Of a stretch of DNA of 64,000 nucleotides, positions 24,994 through 35,296 are shown piece after piece. The DNA comes from Collinsella sp. Lineage in GTDB: Bacteria; Actinomycetota; Coriobacteriia; Coriobacteriales; Coriobacteriaceae. A model generated the notes under the pieces. The model was not told where the DNA came from and did no database searches. It worked only from the letters and a program-made list of their open reading frames with translations. Numbering within the stretch: the first letter of the stretch is position 1; the number at the start of each line of letters is the position of its first letter. The stretch covers positions 1-64,000 of the forward strand of contig DXMV01000004.1 of assembly GCA_019414055.1 (NCBI GenBank), written 5' to 3'. Made by a program: the position numbers and the translations under genes.

Positions 24994-26019
24994 ATGGCAG
25001 TAAAGGTTGCTATTAACGGCTTCGGTCGCATCGGTCGTCTGGCTTTCCGTCAGATGTTCGGTCATGAGGGCTCCGAGATCGTCGCTATCAACGACCTCAC
25101 CTCTCCCGATATGCTCGCTTACCTGCTGAAGTACGACTCCACGCAGGGCAACTACGCTCGCGATCACGAGGTCGTTGCTGGCGAGGATTCCATCACCGTT
25201 GACGGCAAGGAGATCAAGATCTACAAGGAGGCCGACGCCAACAACCTGCCTTGGGGCGACCTCGACGTCGACGTCGTTCTCGAGTGCACCGGTTTCTACA
25301 CCAGCAAGGCTAAGGCTCAGGCCCACATCAACGCTGGCGCCAAGAAGGTCGTTATCTCCGCTCCGGCCGGCAGCGATCTGCCCACCATCGTGTACAACGT
25401 CAACCATGAGACGCTGACCGCTGAGGACAACATCATCTCCGCTGCTTCCTGCACCACCAACTGCCTCGCCCCGATGGCCAAGGGTCTGAACGACTTCGCT
25501 CCCATCGTGTCCGGCATCATGACCACCATTCACGCCTGGACCGGCGACCAGATGCCGCTCGACGGCCCGCAGCGCAAGGGCAACAAGCGTCGTAGCCGCG
25601 CCTGCGCCGTCAACATCGTCCCCAACACCACCGGTGCTGCCAAGGCTATCGGCCTGGTTCTCCCCGAGCTCAACGGTAAGCTCATCGGTGCCGCCCAGCG
25701 CGTCCCGACGCCGACCGGCTCCATCACCAACCTCTACGCTGTCGTTGACAAGAAGGTCACCGTCGACGAGGTCAACGCCGCTATGAAGGCCTACGCTGCC
25801 ACCATCTCCGAGACCTTCGGTTACAACGAGGACGACATCGTCTCCACCGACATCATCGGCGAGACCCATGGCTCCATCTTCGACGCCACTCAGACCATGT
25901 GCTCTGACCTCGGCAACGGCCAGACCCTCGTTCAGGTCACCTCTTGGTACGACAACGAGAACTCCTACACCTCTCAGATGGTCCGCACCATCAAGTACTT
26001 CGAGAAGTTCGTTGCTTAA
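24994..26019 (+). CDS. gap: Glyceraldehyde-3-phosphate dehydrogenase
   Basis: 341 residues. The NAD-binding N-terminus is VAINGFGRIGRLAFRQM, the catalytic Cys lies in SAASCTTNCLAPMAK, and the substrate loop is TIHAWTGDQMPLDGPQRKG. It is a type I phosphorylating enzyme that makes 1,3-bisphosphoglycerate and NADH in glycolysis. ATG 24994 follows GAAAGGAG; a longer in-frame start at 24892 has none. A true terminator follows at 26059-26103, before pgk, implying more gap mRNA than pgk mRNA with readthrough feeding the rest of the block. Confidence 0.98.
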   Translation: MAVKVAINGFGRIGRLAFRQMFGHEGSEIVAINDLTSPDMLAYLLKYDSTQGNYARDHEVVAGEDSITVDGKEIKIYKEADANNLPWGDLDVDVVLECTGFYTSKAKAQAHINAGAKKVVISAPAGSDLPTIVYNVNHETLTAEDNIISAASCTTNCLAPMAKGLNDFAPIVSGIMTTIHAWTGDQMPLDGPQRKGNKRRSRACAVNIVPNTTGAAKAIGLVLPELNGKLIGAAQRVPTPTGSITNLYAVVDKKVTVDEVNAAMKAYAATISETFGYNEDDIVSTDIIGETHGSIFDATQTMCSDLGNGQTLVQVTSWYDNENSYTSQMVRTIKYFEKFVA

Positions 26020-26058
26020 TTTAGCTTTTAGCGAATAGCTCGTTGAGCGTCTAAAGAA

Positions 26059-26103
26059 GGGCGCGGCCTTATAGGGCTTACACCCTAGGGTCGCGCCCTT
26101 TTT
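26059..26103 (+). terminator. Rho-independent terminator between gap and pgk
   Basis: GGGCGCG (26059-26065) pairs with CGCGCCC (26092-26098), with GG/CC and GGG/CCC blocks inside and TTTTT after. A small hairpin GTCTGCC/GGCAGAC (26114-26136) lies in the pgk leader. I see no convincing pgk promoter. Confidence 0.8.
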
Positions 26104-26159
26104 ATAGGAAATCGTCTGCCGTAATGGGAGGCAGACACGTACGAAAGGTAGAAGCAAAC

Positions 26160-27342
<1,183 letters not shown>

Positions 27343-27350
<8 letters not shown>

Positions 27351-28110
27351 TCGCACCCTTCTTATCGCTGGTAACTGGAAGATGAACAACGACGTCGCCG
27401 AGGCCGCCAAGCTCGCCGACGAGCTGGCTCAGGCTCTGCCCGAGGTTCCGGCTGGCGTCGAGGTGCTCGTCTGCCCTCCGACCATTGACATCACCACGGT
27501 TCATGACCGCATTCAGGCTGCCCCCATCGCCCTCGGTGCACAGAACGTGTACTGGGAGGCCAAGGGTGCCTTCACCGGTGAGTCCTCTTGCGACATGCTC
27601 AAGTCCGCTGGCTGCACCTACTGCATCATCGGTCACTCCGAGCGTCGTGACTACTTCCACGAGACCGACGAGGACCAGAACAAGAAGGCCAAGGCCCTCG
27701 TTGCCGCCGGTCTTGTCCCCGTCTTCTGCTGCGGCGAGTCCCTCGAGGTCCGCGAGGCTGGCACCTATGTCGAGCACGTCGTGAACCAGGTCAAGGCTGG
27801 CCTTGCTGGTCTTGAGATCACCTGCCCCAAGCAGGTCGTCGTCGCATACGAGCCCATCTGGGCCATCGGCACCGGCAAGACCGCTACCGCCGAGGACGCT
27901 CAGGAGGTCTGCGGCGCTATCCGTGAGACCCTTAAGGAGATGTTTGGCGAGGAGCTCGCCGACGGCATCCGCGTTCTCTACGGCGGTTCCGCTAAGCCCG
28001 GCAACATCGCCGAGCTCGTCGCCAAGCCCGACGTTGACGGCGCACTCGTGGGCGGCGCTTCGCTCAAGGCTGCCGACTTCGCCTCTATGGTCGTTAAGGC
28101 AGGCGAGTAG
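27343..28110 (+). CDS. tpiA: Triose-phosphate isomerase
   Basis: 255 residues: IAGNWKMNN (substrate-binding Asn/Lys), CTYCIIGHSERRDYF with the electrophilic His, VVAYEPIWAIGTGKTAT with the catalytic Glu and flexible loop, and YGGSAKPGN phosphate loop. It interconverts DHAP and glyceraldehyde-3-P. The ATG overlaps the pgk stop, and a longer in-frame start at 27280 would lie well inside pgk. gpmI follows after 5 bases. Confidence 0.98.
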
Positions 28111-28115
28111 GACAT

Positions 28116-29669
28116 ATGGCACAGCGTCATCTTCCTGCACTCCTGATCATCATGGACGGGTGTGGTTTGGCTCCGGCCGATGGCGAGAACGCCGTCGCCG
28201 CTGCCAAGACGCCCTTCCTTGATAGCCTGTACGAGAAGTATCCCCACACCACACTCGGCGCTTCGGGCGAGGACGTGGGCCTTCCCGACGGTCAGATGGG
28301 AAACTCCGAGGTAGGCCACCTCAACATCGGTGCCGGCCGCATCGTGTTCCAGGAGCTTTCGCGCATCAATAACGCTATCAAGGACGGCTCCATCGCCAAG
28401 AACGAGGTCTTCGTTAAGGCTATGGACGATGTCAAGGCCGAAGGCAAGACCCTGCACCTCATGGGCCTTATGAGCCCCGGCGGCGTTCATTCTCACATGA
28501 ACCATGTCGAGGCCCTGGTCAAGATGGCTGCCCAGCATGGCGTCAAGACCGTTCGCGTCCACGCCTTCATGGATGGCCGCGACGTTGACCCGCAGTCCGG
28601 TGCTGGCTACATGAGCGAGTTCTGCGCCTTCCTGGCTAAGATCTCCGAGGAGACCGGTTGCGACGCTCGCGTTGCCACCGTTTCGGGCCGTTATTGGGCC
28701 ATGGACCGCGATAACCGTTGGGAGCGCATCCAGCGTGCCTACGATGTCATGGTCAACGCGTCCGATGCCGATACCGACCCCGTGGCCGGTATCAAGGCCT
28801 ACTACGAGAAGGATCCGCGCGGCGATGAGTTCGTCGAGCCCTTCGCTGCCCACAACGAGGGCATCCACGAGGGCGACGCGGCCATCTTCTTCAACTTCCG
28901 TCCCGACCGCGCTCGTCAGATGACCCGCGTGTTCACGGACAAGGAGTTCGACGGCTTTGAGCGCGAGCAGATCAAGCTTTCGCACTTTGTGACGATGACC
29001 GAGTACGATCCGACGTTTGACGTCGAGGTCGCCTTCCCCAAGACGTTCCCCGAGAACGTCCTCGCCGACGTTATCGCCGCCAATGGCCTGAAGCAGCTGC
29101 ACACCGCCGAGACCGAGAAGTACGCCCACGTGACGTTCTTCCTCAACGGCGGCATCGAGGAGCCCAAGGAGGGCGAGGAGCGCGTGCTCGTCGCTTCTCC
29201 CAAGGTCGCTACCTACGATCTGCAGCCCGAGATGAGCGCTCCCGAGGTTACCGAGAAGCTCGTCGCCGCAATCAACGAGGATCGCGCTGATTTCTACATC
29301 GTGAACTTCGCGAACTGCGACATGGTTGGTCACACCGGTGTCTTCGACGCCGCCGTTAAGGCCGTCGAGGCTGTTGACGATGCTTTGTCCAAGGTTGTCC
29401 CGGCGATTCTCGCCAAGGGTGGCTTTGCGCTGATTACCGCCGACCATGGCAACGCCGATCACATGTTTGACGTTGCTTCCGACGGTTCCAAGCATCCGTT
29501 TACGGCTCACACCACCAACCGCGTGCCGTTCATCATCGTTGATGATAAGGCCAAGCTCACCGGTATCGAGGACGGCCGTCTTTCCGATATCGCTCCGACC
29601 ATGCTCACCATGGCTGGTATTGAGCCTTCCGCCGAGATGACGGGTCGCGTGCTCGCCACCGAGGCCTAA
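28116..29669 (+). CDS. gpmI: 2,3-bisphosphoglycerate-independent phosphoglycerate mutase
   Basis: 517 residues of the alkaline-phosphatase-like, Mn-dependent iPGM family. LIIMDGCGLA near the N-terminus binds metal, the phospho-Ser nucleophile sits in MGNSEVGHLNIGAGR, MDGRDVDPQSG and SGRYWAMDRDNRWER are substrate-domain motifs, and TADHGNADHM provides C-terminal metal ligands. It converts 3-phosphoglycerate to 2-phosphoglycerate. It is the last gene of the gap-pgk-tpiA-gpmI block; enolase is not in the window. A strong terminator follows. Confidence 0.98.
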   Translation: MAQRHLPALLIIMDGCGLAPADGENAVAAAKTPFLDSLYEKYPHTTLGASGEDVGLPDGQMGNSEVGHLNIGAGRIVFQELSRINNAIKDGSIAKNEVFVKAMDDVKAEGKTLHLMGLMSPGGVHSHMNHVEALVKMAAQHGVKTVRVHAFMDGRDVDPQSGAGYMSEFCAFLAKISEETGCDARVATVSGRYWAMDRDNRWERIQRAYDVMVNASDADTDPVAGIKAYYEKDPRGDEFVEPFAAHNEGIHEGDAAIFFNFRPDRARQMTRVFTDKEFDGFEREQIKLSHFVTMTEYDPTFDVEVAFPKTFPENVLADVIAANGLKQLHTAETEKYAHVTFFLNGGIEEPKEGEERVLVASPKVATYDLQPEMSAPEVTEKLVAAINEDRADFYIVNFANCDMVGHTGVFDAAVKAVEAVDDALSKVVPAILAKGGFALITADHGNADHMFDVASDGSKHPFTAHTTNRVPFIIVDDKAKLTGIEDGRLSDIAPTMLTMAGIEPSAEMTGRVLATEA

Positions 29670-29695
29670 TAGAAAACAAATACCGTTTTCTAGTA

Positions 29696-29729
29696 AGGGG
29701 GTTGTCCACAACCGGACGACCCCCTTTTT
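29696..29729 (+). terminator. Rho-independent terminator of the glycolytic block
   Basis: AGGGGGT-TGTCC pairs with GGACG-ACCCCCT, followed by five T. A second weaker stem (AGAAAAC/GTTTTCT) lies just before it. Confidence 0.85.
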
Positions 29730-29736
29730 GGTATTT

Positions 29737-29767
29737 CTGCCATTTCTACCCCGTCCCTAAATGGCAG
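29737..29767. repeat. Hairpin with loop motif shared with 55214-55259
   Basis: CTGCCATTT (29737-29745) pairs with AAATGGCAG (29759-29767). The segment ATTTCTACCCCGTC (29742-29755), which runs into the loop, recurs exactly at 55228-55241 within another hairpin whose arms differ. Confidence 0.6.
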
Positions 29768-29833
29768 GTGGGGGAGTGTTGAAGGTTGTGGTACAGTACT
29801 GGAGTTTGAATTGTTCTATTAAGGAGCTTATCT

Positions 29834-30088
29834 ATGGGTCCGTTCCAGATTCTTCTGTTTGTCGTTTGGGCTGTTTCTGCCGTGGCGCTGACGATTCTCG
29901 TTCTGATGCATTCCGGTAAGGGCACCGGCGTTTCGGATATGATCGCTAGCTCGCTGTATAACTCCAGCTCTGCCACGGGCGTCATGGAGCAGAACCTCGA
30001 TCGCCTGACGGTAATTATGGCCGTCGTTTTTGCCGTGTGTGTCGTTCTGTGCATGTTCTTCTTCCCGCAGGGTATCGTCGGCTACTAA
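29834..30088 (+). CDS. secG: Protein translocase subunit SecG
   Basis: 84 residues with two membrane segments (QILLFVVWAVSAVALTILVL and the C-terminal IMAVVFAVCVVLCMFFF) joined by the conserved HSGKGTGVSDM loop, which fits SecG of the SecYEG channel. It follows the glycolytic block, as secG does in many Gram-positives. ATG 29834 is preceded by AAGGAG. Its own terminator follows directly, so it is probably monocistronic. Confidence 0.95.
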   Translation: MGPFQILLFVVWAVSAVALTILVLMHSGKGTGVSDMIASSLYNSSSATGVMEQNLDRLTVIMAVVFAVCVVLCMFFFPQGIVGY

Positions 30089-30110
30089 GCATCGGCGTAT
30101 ATACGTTTGT

Positions 30111-30140
30111 AAAGGGTCCCGCATGTGCGGGGCCCTTTTT
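30111..30140 (+). terminator. Rho-independent terminator of secG
   Basis: AAAGGG-CCCGCA pairs with TGCGGG-CCC, followed by TTTTT. The remaining spacer 30141-30381 before the opp genes is AT-rich and probably holds their promoter, but I could not place -35/-10 boxes with confidence. Confidence 0.85.
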
Positions 30141-30381
30141 GTTTACAGACTTGTAACAGAGTCAAAATATCCCCACATACTTCGCCCAACTAAAGAAATT
30201 CTCGACCGTTAACCGGAATTAGCCCCAAATCGTGCATAAAATGCGCTACTGTATTACAAAACGTTGGTCTGTTGTGCATAACCAGCCATAGCAGCGGGCG
30301 GCGTTTTGATGGTTCGGATCGGATTGTCTCGACATATGTCCGACTGAACATTTCTTTGTCCTATCTCATAAGGAGGATGGC

Positions 30382-32058
30382 ATGGCTGATTCTATGTTCC
30401 ACCAGCCCGTTATGGGTCGTCGCGCCTTTGTCGGCGGTACCCTTGCTGCGAGCTCCATGGCTTTTCTTGCCGCATGCGGCAAGAAGGGCGGCGACGCTTC
30501 CGGTTCTGAGTCCGGTTCGACGCTGAACTTCTACATCAACAACCCGGTCTGCATCGACCCCTACAACGTCCAGGAGGATCAGGGCACTCAGGTCGAGTAC
30601 CAGCTGTTCGATGCTCTGACCTCTTACGACGCCGAGAAGGGCAAGATCGTCCCGCTGGCTTGCGAGTCCTTCGAGGCCAACGACGACGCCACCGAGTTCA
30701 CCTTCAAGATCAAGAAGGCCAAGTTCCACAACGGTGACGACGTTACCTCCAAGTCCTTCAAGCTCGCTTGGGAGCGTCTGGTCAACACCAAGTCGGCCAT
30801 CGCTACCGAGTACGGTCCTTCCGAGGTCTCCTATCACCTTTCCATGGTCGAGGGCTATGACGATCTGCTTGCCGGTAACGCTACCGAGCTCAGCGGTGTT
30901 ACTTGCCCCGACGATGAGACCCTCGTCGTTAAGCTGTCTTCCGCTTACGCCGACTTCCCCTTCGTCGCCTCTCACCCGGCTCTGTCCCCGGTTCCCGAGT
31001 GCGCCGAGTCCGATGTTAAGAGCTTCTACCTTGCCCCGATCGGTAACGGCCCGTTCATGATGGACGGCAAGTGGGAGGATGGTCAGGAGATCAACCTCAA
31101 GAAGTTCGACGATTACTATGGCGACAAGGCCAAGATCGATGGCATCCACTTCCAGGTCATCAAGGACGTGGAGACCGCCTACAAGGAGTTCCAGGCCGGT
31201 AACCTCGATATCTGCGACGTTCCCGTTGCTCAGATCGACGCTGCCAAGAAGGATCGCGGCGTGTCCAAGGACGGCTACACCATGGGCGACGGCGAGCGCA
31301 TGCTGCTCGGCGCCGAGCCTTCCACCTACTACCTGACCTGCAACACCACGGCCGAGCCGTTCAACAACGCCGACCTGCGCAGGGGTATCTCCCTGGCCAT
31401 TAACCGCGAGGCCATCTGCAAGACCATCTTCAAGGGTACCCGTACCCCCGCCGACGGCATTGTTCCTCCGGGCATCGATGGCTACAAGGAAGGCGCATGG
31501 GAGTTCTGCGCCTACGACGTCGACAAGGCTAACGAGTACCTCGACAAGGTTGCTCCTGCCGGCGCTAACGGCGATCGTGGCATTAACGTGACCCTTTCCT
31601 ACAACCAGGACGGTGGTCACAAGGAGATCATGGAGTCCATCATTGGCGACCTCGCCAAGGTTGGCGTTACCGCTGTCTCCGATACCCCTGAGTGGTCTGC
31701 GCTGCTCGAGCAGTACCAGAACTTCAACTATCAGTTCGGTCGTCTGGGCTGGATTGCCGACTACCCGATCATGGACAACTTCCTGTATCCGCTGTTCCAC
31801 TCTGCCTCTCTCGGTGGCGACAACCGCTCTGGTTACAACAACCCCGAGTTCGACGCCAAGGTCGACGAGGCTCGTACCACGGTTGACGACGAAGAGCGCG
31901 TCGCTAAGATGCAGGAGGCCGACGCAATGGTCGCTGCCGACTGCCCGGTCATCCCGGTGATGTTCTACACGCACACCATCGCCGGCTCCGATCGCATCAA
32001 GCACCTCTATGTCGATCCGCAGAAGCACGCCGAGCTGGGTACCGCTGAGCTCGCCTAA
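30382..32058 (+). CDS. oppA: Oligopeptide ABC transporter substrate-binding lipoprotein
   Basis: 558 residues. The N-terminus has a twin-arginine motif (GRRAFVGG), a hydrophobic core and lipobox LAAC, pointing to Tat export and lipid anchoring. The body is a family-5 peptide-binding protein: NPVCIDPYNVQEDQGTQVEY near the start, the conserved NADLRRGISLAINREAI segment, and GWIADYPIMDNFLYPLFHS. With oppBCDF downstream this is a complete oligopeptide importer. The start has AAGGAGG. A hairpin at 32155-32184 separates it from oppB, as is common for high-copy binding proteins. Confidence 0.93.
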   Translation: MADSMFHQPVMGRRAFVGGTLAASSMAFLAACGKKGGDASGSESGSTLNFYINNPVCIDPYNVQEDQGTQVEYQLFDALTSYDAEKGKIVPLACESFEANDDATEFTFKIKKAKFHNGDDVTSKSFKLAWERLVNTKSAIATEYGPSEVSYHLSMVEGYDDLLAGNATELSGVTCPDDETLVVKLSSAYADFPFVASHPALSPVPECAESDVKSFYLAPIGNGPFMMDGKWEDGQEINLKKFDDYYGDKAKIDGIHFQVIKDVETAYKEFQAGNLDICDVPVAQIDAAKKDRGVSKDGYTMGDGERMLLGAEPSTYYLTCNTTAEPFNNADLRRGISLAINREAICKTIFKGTRTPADGIVPPGIDGYKEGAWEFCAYDVDKANEYLDKVAPAGANGDRGINVTLSYNQDGGHKEIMESIIGDLAKVGVTAVSDTPEWSALLEQYQNFNYQFGRLGWIADYPIMDNFLYPLFHSASLGGDNRSGYNNPEFDAKVDEARTTVDDEERVAKMQEADAMVAADCPVIPVMFYTHTIAGSDRIKHLYVDPQKHAELGTAELA

Positions 32059-32154
32059 GAGTTTGCAGCTTCCGTGAGGGTCAAGTATTTACGTAGACCT
32101 CATGGGAAACATACAGTTCTCCCTAACCTGGGGTAAACTGGCTGATGGTAATTT

Positions 32155-32187
32155 TGGGATGCCGGTCTGGCGATCGGCATCCCATTT
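32155..32187 (+). terminator. Partial terminator between oppA and oppB
   Basis: TGGGATGCCG (32155-32164) and CGGCATCCCA (32175-32184) form a perfect 10-bp stem followed by only three T. The weak tail fits attenuation that leaves oppBCDF at a lower level than oppA. Confidence 0.7.
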
Positions 32188-32214
32188 AGGTTAATCCCTA
32201 GATAGGGGAGTGGT

Positions 32215-33252
32215 ATGGGTAAGTACATCGTTAAACGTGTGCTTCAGTTCATCCCGGTATTTTTGGGCGTTACGCTGATTCTGTTCGCCCTCCAGAATAT
32301 CGTGCCGGGAGATCCGATCAAGCTGATCGGTGGAGACAAGGCTCTGTCCCCCGAGGTGGAGCTTCAGCTTCGCGTCCGCTATCACCTGGTCCAGACGGAC
32401 GAGGACGGCAACGCGATCCTTGACGAGAACGGCGACCCCGTTCAAACGTCGCTCGTGGACCGTTACTTGTATTACATGAACGGCCTGCTTCATGGCGATC
32501 TGGGCAATTCGTATCAGCGCAAGCTGCCGGTTACGGAAATCTTTGCCCAGAAGTATCCGTATACGGTCAAACTTGCCGCGTGCGCCATCGTACTCGAGGC
32601 AATCATGGGTATCGGTGCGGGTATCATTTCGGCGGTTAAGCGTTATTCCTTCTGGGATATTTTGGTAACGCTCACCACGTCGATCCTCGTTGCCGTCCCG
32701 GCCTTCTGGCTCGGTATGTTGCTGCAGCTGTTCTTCGGCGTCATCCTCAAGGACGCCACGGGCGGTGCATTCTCCATGCCGATCTCGGGTGCCGGTGGTT
32801 CCAGCTCTCAGTATCAGGATTGGATGCACTATGTGCTTCCGACCATTACGCTGGCTTCGGTTTCGACCGCTTATGCCGCCCGCATTATGCGCTCGCAGCT
32901 GCTTGACGTCATGAACCAGGATTACATCCGTACGGCAAAGGCCAAGGGTCTCTCCAATCGCGCGATCATCATCAAGCATGCGCTTAAGAATGCACTCATC
33001 CCCGTCGTTACCTATATTGGTGTCGACTTTGGCGGCATGCTTTCGGGCGCCATCCTGACCGAGACGGTCTTTAACTGGCCCGGTATCGGCTATGAGGTCT
33101 ATCGCGCTATTAGCATGCGTGACTGGCCCATCGTTATGGGTGGCGTTACGCTCATCGTTGTCGTCGTCATGGTGATCAACTTGCTCGTCGACATTAGCTA
33201 TGCATTCCTCGACCCGCGCATCCGCCTTGGCGGTCCGTCGGATAAGGCCTAA
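32215..33252 (+). CDS. oppB: Oligopeptide ABC transporter permease OppB
   Basis: 345 residues with six membrane segments. It starts MGKYIVKRVLQFIPVFLGVT, contains the EAA loop QDYIRTAKAKGLSNRAIII and ends in FNWPGIGYEVYRAI and LDPRIRLGG, all OppB features. A ~30-residue periplasmic insert rich in Asp/Asn (QTDEDGNAILDENGDP, near 65-80) is longer than in many homologues. The ATG follows GGGGAG. oppC starts 14 bases after its stop. Confidence 0.95.
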   Translation: MGKYIVKRVLQFIPVFLGVTLILFALQNIVPGDPIKLIGGDKALSPEVELQLRVRYHLVQTDEDGNAILDENGDPVQTSLVDRYLYYMNGLLHGDLGNSYQRKLPVTEIFAQKYPYTVKLAACAIVLEAIMGIGAGIISAVKRYSFWDILVTLTTSILVAVPAFWLGMLLQLFFGVILKDATGGAFSMPISGAGGSSSQYQDWMHYVLPTITLASVSTAYAARIMRSQLLDVMNQDYIRTAKAKGLSNRAIIIKHALKNALIPVVTYIGVDFGGMLSGAILTETVFNWPGIGYEVYRAISMRDWPIVMGGVTLIVVVVMVINLLVDISYAFLDPRIRLGGPSDKA

Positions 33253-33266
33253 GGGAGGTACGTCTC

Positions 33267-34202
33267 ATGCAGGAAACTGATTCTCAGTCTCAGGAGCAGG
33301 CTACCGCCATCAAGGCCGCATCTGCTCCCGCCAAGTCCCGCACGCTGTGGGGCGACGCTTTTAAGCGTCTTCGTAAGAACAAGCTCGCCGTTATCGGTGT
33401 CTGCTGGATTATCATCGTCGTTTTGGTTGCCCTGACCGCCGATCTGTGGGCTAAGCCCTGGCTCGGTTCGCCGACGGCTTCCGACTCGACTACCATGGCC
33501 GAGACGTCGCTGCTGGCTCCGTGTGCCGAGCACCCGTTTGGCACCGACGCCCTTGGCCGCGACATTCTCGTCCGCGTTATCTACGGTGCACGCGTTTCGC
33601 TGTCCGTCGGCATTATGGCCACCGCCATCTCCACGGTGATCGGTTTGGTCATGGGTGCTCTGGCCGGTTTCTACGGCGGAATCTGGGATACGATCATCAT
33701 GCGCTGTGCGGATATCTTCCTAGCGTTCCCGTACGTGCTGTTCGTCGTCGCCATGATCGCCGTTATCGGCCGTGGTCTTCAGAACGTCTTTATCGCCATC
33801 GGTGTTCTCGGCTGGCCTTCGATTGCGCGCGTCTTCCGCTCTGCAATCCTGACGGTCAAGGAAAACGACTATGTTGACGCTGCGCGTGCGATGGGTGCAT
33901 CCGATGCTCGTATCGTCGTGCGTCACATCTTCCCGAACTCCGTCGCGTCCATCGTGGTCTACGCGACTATGAACATTGGTGGCGCCATTCTGACCGAGTC
34001 CGCTCTGTCCTTCCTCGGCATGGGCGTTATTCCGCCTACGCCTTCGTGGGGCTCCATGATTCAGGACGGTCAGCAGTATCTGCTGACTGCTCCCTGGATG
34101 ATGATCATGCCCGGTCTGGCAATTCTCTCGACGGTGCTCGCCTTCACCCTGCTGGGTGACGGTCTGCGCGACGCCCTCGACGTCAAGATGAAGGACGCAT
34201 AA
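33267..34202 (+). CDS. oppC: Oligopeptide ABC transporter permease OppC
   Basis: 311 residues. After a ~25-residue polar cytoplasmic leader comes the OppC N-domain (TLWGDAFKRLRKNKLAVIGV), the HPFGTDALGRDILVRVIYGAR motif region (shortened here), and the EAA loop NDYVDAARAMGASDARIV. It pairs with OppB to form the channel. ATG 33267 is preceded by AAGGGAGG. oppD starts 2 bases after its stop. Confidence 0.95.
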   Translation: MQETDSQSQEQATAIKAASAPAKSRTLWGDAFKRLRKNKLAVIGVCWIIIVVLVALTADLWAKPWLGSPTASDSTTMAETSLLAPCAEHPFGTDALGRDILVRVIYGARVSLSVGIMATAISTVIGLVMGALAGFYGGIWDTIIMRCADIFLAFPYVLFVVAMIAVIGRGLQNVFIAIGVLGWPSIARVFRSAILTVKENDYVDAARAMGASDARIVVRHIFPNSVASIVVYATMNIGGAILTESALSFLGMGVIPPTPSWGSMIQDGQQYLLTAPWMMIMPGLAILSTVLAFTLLGDGLRDALDVKMKDA

Positions 34203-34204
34203 GG

Positions 34205-35296
34205 ATGAAGAAGAACAAGAACTATGTGGACCTGAAGGACCAGCCGGTTCCCGAGGGCCAGCATCTGCTCGAGGTCGATGACCTTAAGATGTATTTCCAT
34301 ACCGAGGACGGTGTCGTTCGCGCTGTCGACGGTGTGTCCTACACGCTCGATCGCGGTGAGACCCTGGGTGTCGTCGGTGAGTCCGGCTCCGGTAAGTCCG
34401 TGACCGCCATGACCATCATGGGCCTCATCTCGATGCCTCCGGGAAAGATTGAGGGCGGCGACGTTCGCTATCGCGGTCGTTCTATCCTCGAGATGACCGA
34501 GGAAGAGATGCAGCACATCCGCGGTAACGACATCGCGATGATCTTCCAGGATCCTATGACCTCCTTGAACCCGGTCTATAAGATCGGCAAGCAGGTGGGT
34601 GAGGGCCTTCGTCTGCACCGTGGTTACTCCAAGCAGGAGGCGCTCAAGCGCGCCACCGAGCTTTTGGACCTCGTTGGCATTCCCGAGCCCGAGAAGCGCG
34701 TCAATGAGTATCCGCACCAGTTCTCGGGCGGTATGCGTCAGCGTGTCATGATTGCTATGGCCCTTGCCTGCGATCCCGATATTCTGATTGCCGACGAGCC
34801 CACGACTGCCCTGGACGTTACCATTCAGGCTCAGATTATTGAGCTTATGCAGGAAATGCAGGAGAAGAACGGCAACGCCATCATCATGATTACCCATGAC
34901 CTGGGCGTCGTCGCCGATATGGCCGATAAGATCATGGTTATGTACGCCGGCCGTCCTGTCGAGTTCGGTACTGCTGAGGAAATCTTCTACGAGAGCCGCC
35001 ACCCCTACACCTGGGGCCTTATCCGCTCCATCCCGGAACAGGCCATCGATGAGAAGAAGCCTCTTACGCCGATTCACGGCAACCCGCCTTCGCTCATGAA
35101 CTTGCCTGAGGGCTGCGTTTTCTCTCCTCGTTGCCCCTATGCGACGGACAAGTGCCGCAAGCAGCGCCCCGAGCGCGTTGTCACCGAGTCTGGTCATTAC
35201 TCTGCGTGCCACTACTCCGGTGACCCCGAGTTCCTCAAGAACGCTCCTGAGACGTCCCGTACGCGCAAGGATTCCAAGAAGGGAGGCGAGGCGTAA
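34205..35296 (+). CDS. oppD: Oligopeptide ABC transporter ATPase OppD
   Basis: 363 residues. Walker A GESGSGKSVT near 58, signature FSGGMRQRVMIAMAL, Walker B ILIADEPTTALD, and H-loop THDLGVVAD. The C-terminal oligopeptide-family extension carries the Cys pattern GCVFSPRCPYATDKC, reported in some Dpp/Opp ATPases to bind an Fe-S cluster. This contrasts with the nan-cluster ATPases in this window, which lack it. The stop overlaps the oppF start by one base (TAATG). Confidence 0.96.
   Translation: MKKNKNYVDLKDQPVPEGQHLLEVDDLKMYFHTEDGVVRAVDGVSYTLDRGETLGVVGESGSGKSVTAMTIMGLISMPPGKIEGGDVRYRGRSILEMTEEEMQHIRGNDIAMIFQDPMTSLNPVYKIGKQVGEGLRLHRGYSKQEALKRATELLDLVGIPEPEKRVNEYPHQFSGGMRQRVMIAMALACDPDILIADEPTTALDVTIQAQIIELMQEMQEKNGNAIIMITHDLGVVADMADKIMVMYAGRPVEFGTAEEIFYESRHPYTWGLIRSIPEQAIDEKKPLTPIHGNPPSLMNLPEGCVFSPRCPYATDKCRKQRPERVVTESGHYSACHYSGDPEFLKNAPETSRTRKDSKKGGEA

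Noticed and set aside
24946..26157. 403-codon minus-strand frame opposite gap
   Set aside because: Antisense shadow of a highly codon-biased gene; the Val/Gly/Asp-rich composition is typical of such frames.
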